Assembly (NCBI GenBank): GCA_035293405.1
Contig: DATDOE010000041.1
Span: 11,023 to 75,022, forward strand
Source of the DNA: Gp6-AA40 sp035293405
GTDB lineage: Bacteria > Acidobacteriota > Vicinamibacteria > Vicinamibacterales > UBA2999
Direction of reading: 5' to 3'
Length of the DNA stretch: 64,000 nt
The position numbers were made by a program, and so were the translations under genes. The notes beneath the pieces were generated by a model. The model was not told the origin of the DNA and did no database searches. It was given only the letters and a program-made list of their open reading frames with translations. Positions 34,490 to 42,953 of this stretch are shown in pieces. How positions within the stretch are numbered: the first letter of the stretch is position 1; every line of letters starts with the position of its first letter.

Positions 34490-34809
34490 GCGAGACCTTC
34501 CACCACTGAGTGGACGGCGCGCGCGAAGTCACGCCATTCTCCGTGCTGCTGCACCAGCGCTCGGCGGCCTTTGGGCGTCAGTTGATAGATCCGGCGGCGG
34601 CGGCCGTTGACCTCCGACCAGCGGCTCGCCAGCAGCCCGGCGCGCTCCAGTCGATGCAGCGCCGGATAGAGCGTGCCTTCGGGAAGGTCGAACGCTCCGT
34701 CGCTGCGGGCGCGGAGCGTCTCGGCAATCGCGTATCCGTGCGTGGGCTGGGGCTGCACCGCGGCGAGGAGGAGCAGGTCCAGATGGCCCTTGAGCGTTTC
34801 GGGGTTCAT
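34486..34809 (-). CDS. PadR-family transcriptional regulator
   Basis: 107 aa winged-helix protein. LDLLLLAAVQPQPTHGYAIAETL begins the DNA-binding domain, PEGTLYPALHRLERAGLLAS is the recognition helix and turn, and RRRIYQLTPKGRRAL is the wing. A short C-terminal dimerisation helix completes the subfamily-2 type. An inverted repeat containing ATGT/ACAT half-sites lies 16-32 bp upstream of its start, as expected of autoregulation. It is co-transcribed with the HAAS-Wzz gene, so it probably controls that gene. Confidence 0.9.
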   Translation of the reverse strand: MNPETLKGHLDLLLLAAVQPQPTHGYAIAETLRARSDGAFDLPEGTLYPALHRLERAGLLASRWSEVNGRRRRIYQLTPKGRRALVQQHGEWRDFARAVHSVVEGLA

Positions 34810-34816
34810 CCATCGC

Positions 34817-34841
34817 GATGTTATACATCGCGTAGCGATGT
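34817..34841. promoter_or_regulatory. Probable PadR operator
   Basis: ATGT-tat-ACAT (34818-34828) overlaps ACATCGC-gta-GCGATGT (34825-34841), a perfect 7-bp inverted repeat. PadR proteins typically recognise ATGT/ACAT palindromes near their own promoters. Confidence 0.55.
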
Positions 34842-34912
34842 GTCAATGGCTGCCGATAAAGCGATTGATATGAGGACCCGCCTGCGCATCTTGTCTCCTT
34901 GGATGAGGCCGA

Positions 34913-35004
34913 AGGCGAGTCTGAAGACTCGCCTCTACTTGGTGAGATCGTACGCTCGGCGAAGCCCAGAGCTCAAAGCTCTGGCCGGTCCGAGAGGACC
35001 GGCC
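34913..35004. repeat. Cluster of three short perfect hairpins, including family B copy 2
   Basis: AGGCGAGTCT-ga-AGACTCGCCT (34913-34934), CCAGAGCT-caa-AGCTCTGG (34966-34984) and GGCCGGTCC-gaga-GGACCGGCC (34983-35004). They share the layout 'stem, 2-4 nt purine loop, stem' but not sequence. Confidence 0.85.
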
Positions 35005-35032
35005 CTACAGGCTATCGGCTACCAGCTACCAG

Positions 35033-36196
35033 CTAGTTCGCGTCTTCCGGATCGGCGCCTCGGCCACCGCGACCGCCGCCGGCCGGAGCTGCCGGGGCCG
35101 CACCACGCCCGCCGCCGCCACCCTGCACGTTGTTCTGCACGGGACGCCGCTCGCGGACGATGCCCTTGGCGAGGTCTTCGGCCAGCGCCTTGTCTTCCGC
35201 GCGCTCGGCGCCGAGCGACTGGCGGATCGCGTAGTTGCCTTCGTGGCACTCGTACGGCAGCAGCACGTTGCCGTCCAGCGGCGTCAACGGCATCGACATC
35301 GTGAACGGCTCGGTGTACGTGATCGGATCGTCAATCGTGAACTGATACTGGATGATGTCATCCGCCACGCGCTTGAAGCGCTCGGTGATCTTCATCTTGT
35401 TGCTGTGACGCAGCCCATTGCCATTGCCGCCGATGCTCGTCCTGTCCGTGAGATTGGTCGTCTCGACCACGAGCTCATCGCCAACCCAGCGCGCCCGCGA
35501 GTCACCCAGATACTGCCTGATGGCCTGGCCGACGTGCGGACGGCCGTCGGTGTACACCACACGCGTGTCGTGAATCATCTCGTAGCTGATCGCAACCATC
35601 CCCGGCGCCTGGACGATGCGGTTGCCGTTGCCATAGACGACGCGCAGCACGGAGCCGACGATGCCGCGGGTGATACAGCGGTCGTACAGAGTGAAGTCCT
35701 CGACGGTGTTGAATGGACCATTGCCGAAGGTTCCCCGATCGCGCGGCGCGCGACGCGTCTCGGCGAACGGTGTGAGAGCGGGCATACGCCCGTCCGGCGG
35801 ATCCACGATGATCGAGGTCTGACGGAAGGCCCGACGCGCGAAATCCCCGCGGAATGAGCCGACTGCGTTCTCGGCGCGCTGAACGCCGGCCTTCACCTGC
35901 TTGACGCGGGCGGCGTACTCCCCGTCGGTCTGGTACAGGCGAGTGCCGATCGGAGGTTCAAGCGGTCGCTCTCGTGGAATACCGCTCGTGTCGTCGCTGC
36001 TCCAGACGCCCTGCAGATCGGGATCGCCCCACGGCGTCTTCGGCGTCACGTAACTCGTGGGCGGCCCGCCGTTGTACGCGGTGACCACGAGCGCCGGGAC
36101 GCTGGAGCCCTGGGTCGACGCCGGGATCGTCCCCAGCGCCACGAACGCCATCGCGGCCAACGCGCCGAGTACCGTCAGAACTCGCTTCGTGGTCAT
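35033..36196 (-). CDS. Secreted 'WGDPDLQG' family protein, paralogue 1
   Basis: 387 aa with a signal peptide (VLGALAAMAFVALGTIPAS). The N-terminal signature TPKTPWGDPDLQGVWSSDD is followed by a region with YDRCITRGIVGS, HDTRVVYTDGRPH, WVGDELVVETTNLTDRTS, and YECHEGNY near the C-terminus. The two conserved cysteines (DRC, ECH) could form a disulfide. A Gly/Arg/Ala-rich tail (GGGGGRGAAPAAP) closes the chain. The family is expanded in Acidobacteriota and has no established function; here it accompanies quinoprotein dehydrogenases. Tandem with its nearest paralogue, 39 bp away. Confidence 0.75.
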   Translation of the reverse strand: MTTKRVLTVLGALAAMAFVALGTIPASTQGSSVPALVVTAYNGGPPTSYVTPKTPWGDPDLQGVWSSDDTSGIPRERPLEPPIGTRLYQTDGEYAARVKQVKAGVQRAENAVGSFRGDFARRAFRQTSIIVDPPDGRMPALTPFAETRRAPRDRGTFGNGPFNTVEDFTLYDRCITRGIVGSVLRVVYGNGNRIVQAPGMVAISYEMIHDTRVVYTDGRPHVGQAIRQYLGDSRARWVGDELVVETTNLTDRTSIGGNGNGLRHSNKMKITERFKRVADDIIQYQFTIDDPITYTEPFTMSMPLTPLDGNVLLPYECHEGNYAIRQSLGAERAEDKALAEDLAKGIVRERRPVQNNVQGGGGGRGAAPAAPAGGGRGGRGADPEDAN

Positions 36197-36213
36197 CGCC
36201 TGCTCCTTCGTCC

Positions 36214-36235
36214 AGGCGGGTCTAAAGACCCGCCT
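36214..36235. repeat. Dispersed hairpin repeat, family B (copy 3)
   Basis: AGGCGGGTCT-aa-AGACCCGCCT, perfect 10-bp stem, lies in the 39-bp gap between two paralogous secreted-protein genes, just upstream of the paralogue 1 start. Confidence 0.85.
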
Positions 36236-37348
36236 CTACCGGCCGGATTCCGAGCCTTCGACGGCCGGCGCTTCCGGCCGATTGGGAATCGCAACCTGGA
36301 TCGCCCGGCGCGCGCGCACGATGCCGTTCTTCCGGTCCTCTTCGATGGCTTTGTCTTCAGCCCGCTCGGCGCTCAGCGCGTTCGGCAGCCCGTAGTTCCC
36401 TTCGTGGCACTCATAGGGGAGCAGCAGGTTGCCGCGAAGCGGCGTCAGCGGCATCGAGATGGTGAACGGCCTGGTGTAGGTCTTGGGATCGTTGACCGTC
36501 ACCTCGTACTGCACCACATCTTCGGCGAGGCGGGTGATGCGCTCGGTGATGGTCATGTCGATGCTGTGGCGGAGGCCGTTGCCGTTGGCGCCGATGCTGG
36601 TCTTGTCCGTGAAATTGGTGGACTCGACGACCAGCGTATTGCCTTCCCAGTGTCCACGAGAGTCACCGAGCAGCTGGCGAACACCCTGGCCGATGTGCGG
36701 CCGGCCGTCGGTGTAGATCACCCGCGTGTCGTGCACCATCTCGTAGCTGATGACCACCATGCCCGGCGCCTGCACGATGCGGTTGCCGTTGCCGTACGGA
36801 ACCGGCAGCACGCCGCCGACGATGCCGCGCGTGATGCAGCGGTCGTAGAGCGTGAAGTCTTCGGTGGTGTTGAACGGTCCATCGCCGAACGTGCCGCGAT
36901 CGCGGGTCGCGCGCCGAGTCTCCGCATACGGCGTGACGGCGGGGAACTGGCCATCTGGCGGATCGACGATGAGCGAGGTCTGCCGCCAGGTGCGCGTGCC
37001 GACGTCGTTGCGGAAGGTGCCGATGTCGTTGTCGCCGCGCCGCCGCGCCGTTTCGTCACGCTTGACGCGCTCGGCAAACTCCTGGTCGGTCAGATACAGC
37101 CGGTCGCCGTACTGCTTCTGGCGCGCTGTCCCGACGCCGCGCATGTCGTCGCTCGTCCAGGTGCCCTGCAGGTCGGGATCACCCCATGGGGTCTTGGGTG
37201 CGACGTAGGTAATGGCGGTCTTGGCGCCATTCAGCGCGGTGATCGCGAGATGGGCTGTCTGGGCGGATGCCAGCCGGGGCGTTGCCGCCAGGAGGGCCGT
37301 CACCAGGGCCGCCGACATACCAACGAAGGCGAGATACCGTCTGGTCAT
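36236..37348 (-). CDS. Secreted 'WGDPDLQG' family protein, paralogue 2
   Basis: 370 aa from ATG 37348; an AGGAG ribosome binding site and a signal peptide (AFVGMSAALVTALLAATPRLASAQ) decide this start although the frame stays open upstream. It shares nearly all motifs with paralogue 1: APKTPWGDPDLQGTWTSDDM, YDRCITRGIVGG, VHDTRVIYTDGRPHIGQG, WEGNTLVVESTNFTDKTS, and YECHEGNYGLPNALS. Lacks the Gly-rich tail of paralogue 1. Clearly a tandem duplication. Function unknown; exported. Confidence 0.78.
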   Translation of the reverse strand: MTRRYLAFVGMSAALVTALLAATPRLASAQTAHLAITALNGAKTAITYVAPKTPWGDPDLQGTWTSDDMRGVGTARQKQYGDRLYLTDQEFAERVKRDETARRRGDNDIGTFRNDVGTRTWRQTSLIVDPPDGQFPAVTPYAETRRATRDRGTFGDGPFNTTEDFTLYDRCITRGIVGGVLPVPYGNGNRIVQAPGMVVISYEMVHDTRVIYTDGRPHIGQGVRQLLGDSRGHWEGNTLVVESTNFTDKTSIGANGNGLRHSIDMTITERITRLAEDVVQYEVTVNDPKTYTRPFTISMPLTPLRGNLLLPYECHEGNYGLPNALSAERAEDKAIEEDRKNGIVRARRAIQVAIPNRPEAPAVEGSESGR

Positions 37349-37460
37349 GAAGGCTCCTTTTGGGGACCGAGAGACGCGACCGGAATCTGAACAAAAGATC
37401 ACGAGGTCAGATCGGCCGGAACACGGCCGGAACATACGAGTGCGCGCGTCATTATACGTG

Positions 37461-37590
37461 GCGGTTCGTCGTCGGTTGGTGGTTCGTGGTTCTTGGTTCT
37501 TGGTGGGCTCTCGGTTGCCCGATTCGTGGTCTTGGCTGGTTGCTGCTCTTGTTTCCACCAAGAACCACGAACCACGAACCACGAACCAGC
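37461..37590. repeat. Large imperfect hairpin of GTTCGTGG / CCACGAAC units
   Basis: Left arm GGTGGTTCGTGGTTCTTGGTTC (about 37478-37500) and right arm CCACCAAGAACCACGAACCACG (about 37556-37577) pair over ~30 bp; the right arm contains four GAACCAC units. It fills the gap before the first PQQ gene, which is divergent from paralogue 2. Confidence 0.8.
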
Positions 37591-37671
37591 CCAGGACTTA
37601 CGGTAAAATTCGCCGTGCCCGGTTCGTGTGGACCCTGAGCCCCTGCAGTCGAGGACGAGAGGACACTATTC

Positions 37672-39735
37672 ATGCGCAGATTTGGCGGATCCCTGTTGAT
37701 CGTCACCCTGGTCGCGATCGTCACCGTGGCTGCGCAGTCCGGCTCGAGCGGGCCGTCCCGCGGCGCGGCAAAGCCCTACACGACGTGGACCGCGTATCAG
37801 GGGGGCGCCCACTCCTCGCAGTACTCGGCGCTCGACCAGATCAACAAGTCCAACGTGTCCCAGCTCGAGGTGGCGTGGACCTACCCGGTCAGCGGCAACA
37901 TCGTGTTCAACCCGATCGTCGTGGACAACACGATGTACGTCCAGGGCACCGGCAACGCCATCGTCGCGCTCGATGCGGCCACAGGCAAGGAGCTGTGGAC
38001 CCGTCCCAACCAGGGCGCCATCGGGGCGCGCGGGCTCAACTACTGGGAGAGCAAGGATCGATCGGACCGGCGTCTGCTGTATCTGAACGCCGGCAACCTC
38101 ACCGCGATCAACGCCCAGACCGGCCAGACGATCACGTCGTTTGGCAACAACGGTCGCGTCGATCTGCGCGTCGCGCTGTGGCGTGAGGCGCGCAACCCGC
38201 TGCAGACGAGCAACCCGGGCCGGATCTTCGACAACCTGATGATCATCTCGCTGCCGGCGCAGGGGGCCGGCTACGATGCGACGCCGGCTGACGTACAGGC
38301 CTACGACGTGCGCACCGGGAAGATCGCCTGGGTCTTCCACAGCATCCCGCAGCCCGGTGAGTACGGCTACGACACGTGGCCCGAGGGGGCGTACAAGAAA
38401 GCCGGCGGCGTCCACAACTGGAGCGAGCTGACCGTCGACGAGCAGCGCGGGATCGTGTTCATCCCGTTCGGCACGGCGCGCTTTGACTTCTACGGCGGCG
38501 ACCGTGCCGGCAACAATCTCTTCGGAAACAGCCTGGTTGCGCTCGACGCGCGGACCGGCAAGCGCCTGTGGCACTACCAGCTCGTACATCACGACCTGTG
38601 GGATTACGACCTGCCACAGGCGCCAAAGCTCCTGACGCTGAAACAGAACGGCCGCAACATCGACGTCGTGGTGCAGGCCACCAAGTTCGGTTTCGTGTTC
38701 GTGTTCGAGCGCACGACCGGCAAACCGGTGTTCCCGATCGAGGAGCGGCCGGTGCCTCAGTCCGACGTTCCGGGCGAAGTCACGTCGCCGACGCAGCCGT
38801 TCCCGATGAAGGTTCCACCGTTTGCGCGGCAGTCCTTCACGGAGAAGGACGTCAACCCCCATCTGCCCGAGGCCGAGAAGGAGCGGCTGCGGCAGCTGCT
38901 GCGGAGCGTGCGCAACGAAGGGCTGTTCACGCCGCCAAGTCTCGAAGGCTCGATCGAGTTGCCCGGACACAACGGCGGGGCGAACTGGGGCAGCACCGCG
39001 GTCGATCCGACAAAGGGCGAACTCTACGTCGTGGCGAAGAACATGCCCACGCTGATGCGGCTCGTGCTGAGCAACGAGGAACCGACCGCTGGCGGCGCGT
39101 TGGGTGGTGGTGGCGTCAGTCCCATCGTGACGGCTGAGCAGAAGGCGCAGCTCATGGCGGCAGCCAAGGCAGCCGCGGCCAAAGGTCCCGTGCGGTACAC
39201 CTCGCCGTACGACTTCATGCAGAGTCCGACCAATGGGATGACCGCGATCGGGCCGCCCTGGTCGGAGATCACCGCGTACGACCTGAACACGGGTGAGATC
39301 AAGTGGCGCATTCCGGATGGAGGTGTGACCGCGCCTGCTGACGCCAATATCCCGGCGAACACTGGCGCTCACATGCCGCGCGGCGGACCGCTGGTGACCG
39401 CGGGCGGGTTGCTCTTTGTGGCGACGGCGTCGGATCGGACGCTGCGCGCCTACGATCGCGATTCGGGCAAGACGATCTGGACCAAGGATCTCCCGACCGG
39501 ATCGGAGGGCGTGCCGGCGACCTACGAAGTGAGTGGTCGGCAGTTCATCGTGTTTCCCGTCGCCGCGGGCGCCGGCCTCTTCCCGGCTCGCTTCGGCGGG
39601 CCTGCCCCCCAGCGTGGCGGAGCCGCTGGCGGCCCCGAGGCGGAGGGTGCGCGAGCGGGAGGCGGTGGCCGTGGGCGCGGCGGTCCGCCTCCATTGCCGG
39701 GCGCGTACATCGCGTACGCGTTACCAAAGCGATAG
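37672..39735 (+). CDS. PQQ-dependent dehydrogenase-like quinoprotein, first copy
   Basis: 687 aa with a signal peptide (RFGGSLLIVTLVAIVTVAAQ). It follows the quinoprotein glucose/alcohol dehydrogenase layout: WTAYQGGAHSSQYSALDQINKSNVSQLEVAWTYPV, an eight-bladed propeller with 'A.DA.TGKE.W'-type docking repeats (IVALDAATGKELWTR, VALDARTGKRLWHYQ, AYDLNTGEIKWRIP, AYDRDSGKTIWTKD), HHDLWDYDLP and HNGGANWGSTAVDP. An insert of about 60 residues (charged, Ala/Lys-rich) lies in a late blade and a Gly/Arg-rich loop is near the end. A periplasmic oxidase of alcohols or sugars passing electrons to quinone or cytochrome. RBS GAGAGGA is 9 nt upstream. Confidence 0.85.
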   Translation: MRRFGGSLLIVTLVAIVTVAAQSGSSGPSRGAAKPYTTWTAYQGGAHSSQYSALDQINKSNVSQLEVAWTYPVSGNIVFNPIVVDNTMYVQGTGNAIVALDAATGKELWTRPNQGAIGARGLNYWESKDRSDRRLLYLNAGNLTAINAQTGQTITSFGNNGRVDLRVALWREARNPLQTSNPGRIFDNLMIISLPAQGAGYDATPADVQAYDVRTGKIAWVFHSIPQPGEYGYDTWPEGAYKKAGGVHNWSELTVDEQRGIVFIPFGTARFDFYGGDRAGNNLFGNSLVALDARTGKRLWHYQLVHHDLWDYDLPQAPKLLTLKQNGRNIDVVVQATKFGFVFVFERTTGKPVFPIEERPVPQSDVPGEVTSPTQPFPMKVPPFARQSFTEKDVNPHLPEAEKERLRQLLRSVRNEGLFTPPSLEGSIELPGHNGGANWGSTAVDPTKGELYVVAKNMPTLMRLVLSNEEPTAGGALGGGGVSPIVTAEQKAQLMAAAKAAAAKGPVRYTSPYDFMQSPTNGMTAIGPPWSEITAYDLNTGEIKWRIPDGGVTAPADANIPANTGAHMPRGGPLVTAGGLLFVATASDRTLRAYDRDSGKTIWTKDLPTGSEGVPATYEVSGRQFIVFPVAAGAGLFPARFGGPAPQRGGAAGGPEAEGARAGGGGRGRGGPPPLPGAYIAYALPKR

Positions 39736-39746
39736 CGACTTGACGA

Positions 39747-39820
39747 CAAACCACGGAGGCACGAAGGCACGGAGAAAAATGATCAAAGACCTCCGTGTCT
39801 CCGCGTCTCCGTGGTTCGTG
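39747..39820. repeat. Dispersed hairpin repeat, family C (copy 1)
   Basis: CAAACCACGGAGGCACGAAGGC...CCGCGTCTCCGTGGTTCGTG forms a 74-nt hairpin. The same element is inverted at 57126-57200, with only the loop differing. Confidence 0.85.
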
Positions 39821-39837
39821 TATTTTCAGGAGTGGAA

Positions 39838-41871
39838 ATGAAGGGTCTCGCGGGGGTCGTTGCCATCGGTGTACTGGCTGTGAGTGTTGGCGTGTGGGCG
39901 CAATCGGGATCGGCGCAGCGTGGTGCGCAGGTCCCGCCGGGTGACTGGCCGATGATCAATCGCGAGCCGGCGGCGACTCGGTTCTCGCCGCTGACGCAGA
40001 TCACCGCCACCAACGTCGCCTCGCTGAAGGAGGCGTGGACGTACCGGCTCAGTGGCGGCGCCACATCGGTGCCCCTGGTCGTCGGCGGCGTGATGTATGT
40101 CGCGAACGGCAACACCGTCGTCGCCCTCGACGCCGATTCGGGAACGCCGGTCTGGTCGTACGCGCTGCAGCCTGTTGCGCAGCCGCCGGCTCCGGTGACT
40201 GACGCGCAAGGTCCCGCGGGCGCCACACCCTCTCCCGCGTCGCCACCACCTGGCCTGCCGGCTGCCGGAGGCGGACGGCGTGGCGGAGGCTCACCGCCTG
40301 GACCAACCGCCTCGGCCCGCGGCGTCGGGTATTGGCCGGGCGATGGCAAGTTGCCGGCTCGCATCCTGTTCATGAGCGGCAACCGTCTCATCGCACTCGA
40401 TGCTGCCAGCGGTGCGGCCGCCGACGGGTTTGGCACGATGGGCGCCGTCACCGTCGGTGTGCCGTACGGCGGCACGCCAACCATCTATCGCAACGTCGCA
40501 ATCATTGGCGCGGCAACCGGTGAGACGCCCCAGGGCCCGGCGGGCAACCCGCGCGCATTCGATGTCGTCACCGGGAAGAAGTTGTGGGAGTTCCAGACCG
40601 TTCCGAAGCCTGGCCAGAAGTACAACGACACATGGGGCGACGGATGGAAGGATCGATCGGGTGCGAACATGTGGGCGTTTGCCGCGCCGGTGGATCTGGA
40701 GCGAGGCATCGTCTATCTGCCGATCGCCGGACCGGCGACGAACTACTACGGCGGCGATCGGCCGGGCATCAACGCCTTCGCGAACTCCATCGTCGCCGTC
40801 GAGGCGCAGACGGGAAAATACCTCTGGCACTTCCAGACCGTGCATCACGACATCTGGGACATCGACATGCCATCGGCGGGCTCGCTGTTCGACTTCGTGC
40901 AGAACGGACGCCGTACGCCGGCGATCGCGCACGTCGGAAAGTCGAGTTACGTGTTCGTGCTCGATCGCGTCACGGGCAAGCCACTCATTCCAGTTGAAGA
41001 GCGGCCGGTGCCGAAGGGCGACGTGCCCACGGAGTGGTACTCACCGACGCAGCCATTCCCCGCGAGGCCCGGTCCACTCAGTCGAGTGAGCTTCAACAAG
41101 GACACCGATCTCGTCAGACCGGAAGACACGAGCGCCGCGCACGTGGCGGCCTGTACGGCGATGATGGACAAGGCGGGTGGCTACTACAACGTCGGCCCGT
41201 TCACGCCGTTCCTCTTCAAGGAGACCGGTGCGCCGCCAAAGTCGACGATCCAGTTTCCCGGCGGAACCGGTGGTGTCAACTGGGGCGGGATGGCGCTCGA
41301 TCCAACGACCGGCGTGTTCTTCGTCAACGCGCAGAACACGTCGCTCGTTGGGTGGACCGAGCGCAAGCCCCCAGGCGTGACCTATAGCTTCGAAGCGCCG
41401 AACTCGAACCATCCGTTCGATCGCGCGAGCGTGAACGGTGTCGGACCGTTCTTCACTTTCTCGGCTCCGCTCAGCGGCCAGTACAACGAGCGGGGACAGC
41501 CGGTCGGCCCGAGCCTTCCATGCCAGAGGCCTCCGTGGTCGAAACTGATCGCCGTCAACGCCAACACCGGCCAGATCGTGTGGGAGTCGGTGCTCGGCGT
41601 CAACGCGAGCCTGCCTGAAGGCAAGCAACTCGTTGGCAACAGCGGGAGCGCGGGGCCAACAGTGACGGCCGGTGGCCTGGTCTTCGTCGGCGCGACGAAC
41701 GACCGCCGTTTCCGAGCCTTCGACGCCAAGACAGGCAAGGAGCTCTGGGCGACAACGGTGGGCGCCAATGCCAACGCGAATCCCATGAGTTATCTGGGCA
41801 AGAGCGGGAAGCAGCACGTCGCGGTTGTGGCGGGCAATACCTTGATGGTGTACGCGCTTCCTAGCCGGTAG
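39838..41871 (+). CDS. PQQ-binding-like beta-propeller dehydrogenase, second copy
   Basis: 677 aa from ATG 39838, chosen because CAGGAG lies 6 nt upstream and a signal peptide (GVVAIGVLAVSVGVWAQ) begins there. Same quinoprotein fold as its neighbour: DWPMINREPAATRFSPLTQITATNVASLKEAWTYRL, VVALDADSGTPVWSY, VAVEAQTGKYLWHFQ, HHDIWDIDMP, GGTGGVNWGGMALDPTTGVFFV, IAVNANTGQIVWES and RAFDAKTGKELWAT. A Pro/Gly-rich insert sits near residue 125. Distinct in detail from the first copy, so an older duplication. The stop lies at a short repeat border. Confidence 0.85.
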   Translation: MKGLAGVVAIGVLAVSVGVWAQSGSAQRGAQVPPGDWPMINREPAATRFSPLTQITATNVASLKEAWTYRLSGGATSVPLVVGGVMYVANGNTVVALDADSGTPVWSYALQPVAQPPAPVTDAQGPAGATPSPASPPPGLPAAGGGRRGGGSPPGPTASARGVGYWPGDGKLPARILFMSGNRLIALDAASGAAADGFGTMGAVTVGVPYGGTPTIYRNVAIIGAATGETPQGPAGNPRAFDVVTGKKLWEFQTVPKPGQKYNDTWGDGWKDRSGANMWAFAAPVDLERGIVYLPIAGPATNYYGGDRPGINAFANSIVAVEAQTGKYLWHFQTVHHDIWDIDMPSAGSLFDFVQNGRRTPAIAHVGKSSYVFVLDRVTGKPLIPVEERPVPKGDVPTEWYSPTQPFPARPGPLSRVSFNKDTDLVRPEDTSAAHVAACTAMMDKAGGYYNVGPFTPFLFKETGAPPKSTIQFPGGTGGVNWGGMALDPTTGVFFVNAQNTSLVGWTERKPPGVTYSFEAPNSNHPFDRASVNGVGPFFTFSAPLSGQYNERGQPVGPSLPCQRPPWSKLIAVNANTGQIVWESVLGVNASLPEGKQLVGNSGSAGPTVTAGGLVFVGATNDRRFRAFDAKTGKELWATTVGANANANPMSYLGKSGKQHVAVVAGNTLMVYALPSR

Positions 41872-41930
41872 CCGGTAGGCAGTAGTAGGGCGGATCCTGA
41901 TTGTGGACCCGCCAGAGGAACTGAGCTCAT

Positions 41931-42947
41931 ATGAAACGTCACTTGATGGTCATCGCCGGCGGCTTCGTGATCGCGGCAGGAGTGATCGCCGCACAGGCGC
42001 CGGCCAACTACGCCGTACCGAAGACGCCGTGGGGCGATCCGGATCTGCAGGGGAAGTGGCCGGGCATCGAACTGGTCGGCGTTCCAATGCAGCGCGCCGC
42101 CAATCTCGGCACACGCAACGTGCTGACCGAGGAGGAGTTCAAGGCCGCGCAGGAGCGGTTCGCGCGGCAGGCCGCGCAGGACGAAGCGGAGTTCGATCTT
42201 GACGCGGCCACGTCCACGCCCGGCGGGGATGTCGGCGGCCCTGTGTCGCCTCCGCCGCATTGGCTCGAGCGCGGCAAGCCGCAGTACATCGCCTCGCTCA
42301 TCGTCGATCCACCGGATGGACGCATGCCGCCGCTCACGCCGGAAGCGCAGCAGCGCAATCAGGCGGCGCTGGCCGCGCGGAAGTCGTCGGGCCGGGGGCC
42401 GGCGGATTCGTACGCCGACCGCAGCCTCTACGACCGGTGCATTACGCGCGGCATTGCCGGCTCGTGGCTGCCGGTCATCTACAACAACGGCAACGAAATC
42501 GTCCAGGGTCCGGGCTGGGTCGCACTGCGCAACGAGATGATTCACGAAACGCGGATCGTCCCGCTCGACAATCGCCCGCGCCTGTCGTCGGAGATCAAGT
42601 CGTTCATGGGCGACTCCCGTGGCCACTGGGAAGGGAACACCCTGGTGGTCGAAACGACGAATTTCAACAACCGGACGTCGGGCATCAGCGTGAACGGTGG
42701 CGGCAACCGTCACTCGGAGGAGATGAAGATCACCGAGCACATCACGCGCGTGTCTCCGGATCTGCTCATCTGGAGGATGACATACGACGATCCCAAAACC
42801 TGGACGCGTGCGTTTACGATCGAGCTGCCGTTGAAGCGGGACGACGGCTACGGCATGTTCGAATATGCCTGCCACGAAGGCAACTACTCGATGTTCAACA
42901 TCCTGAGCGGCGCGCGCGCTGACGAGAGAGCAGCGGCAAAGAAGTAG
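41931..42947 (+). CDS. Secreted 'WGDPDLQG' family protein, paralogue 3
   Basis: 338 aa. Signal peptide (MVIAGGFVIAAGVIAAQA), VPKTPWGDPDLQGKWPG near the N-terminus, an inserted Pro/Asp-rich loop, LYDRCITRGIAGSWLP, MIHETRIVPLDNRPR, WEGNTLVVETTNFNNRTS, and YACHEGNYSMFNIL. The two cysteines are conserved with paralogues 1 and 2. AGAGGA lies 10 nt before the ATG. It follows the second quinoprotein gene by 59 bp on the same strand and may be co-transcribed with it, which ties this family to quinoprotein function. Confidence 0.78.
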   Translation: MKRHLMVIAGGFVIAAGVIAAQAPANYAVPKTPWGDPDLQGKWPGIELVGVPMQRAANLGTRNVLTEEEFKAAQERFARQAAQDEAEFDLDAATSTPGGDVGGPVSPPPHWLERGKPQYIASLIVDPPDGRMPPLTPEAQQRNQAALAARKSSGRGPADSYADRSLYDRCITRGIAGSWLPVIYNNGNEIVQGPGWVALRNEMIHETRIVPLDNRPRLSSEIKSFMGDSRGHWEGNTLVVETTNFNNRTSGISVNGGGNRHSEEMKITEHITRVSPDLLIWRMTYDDPKTWTRAFTIELPLKRDDGYGMFEYACHEGNYSMFNILSGARADERAAAKK

Positions 42948-42953
42948 CGGCGG

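Noticed and set aside
36236..37582. N-terminal extension of paralogue 2 up to 37582
   Set aside because: The extra residues translate repeat DNA; a good ribosome binding site and signal peptide fix the start at 37348.
37666..39372. 568-codon open frame opposite the first quinoprotein gene
   Set aside because: Shadow of a well-supported propeller gene; no motif or plausible start.
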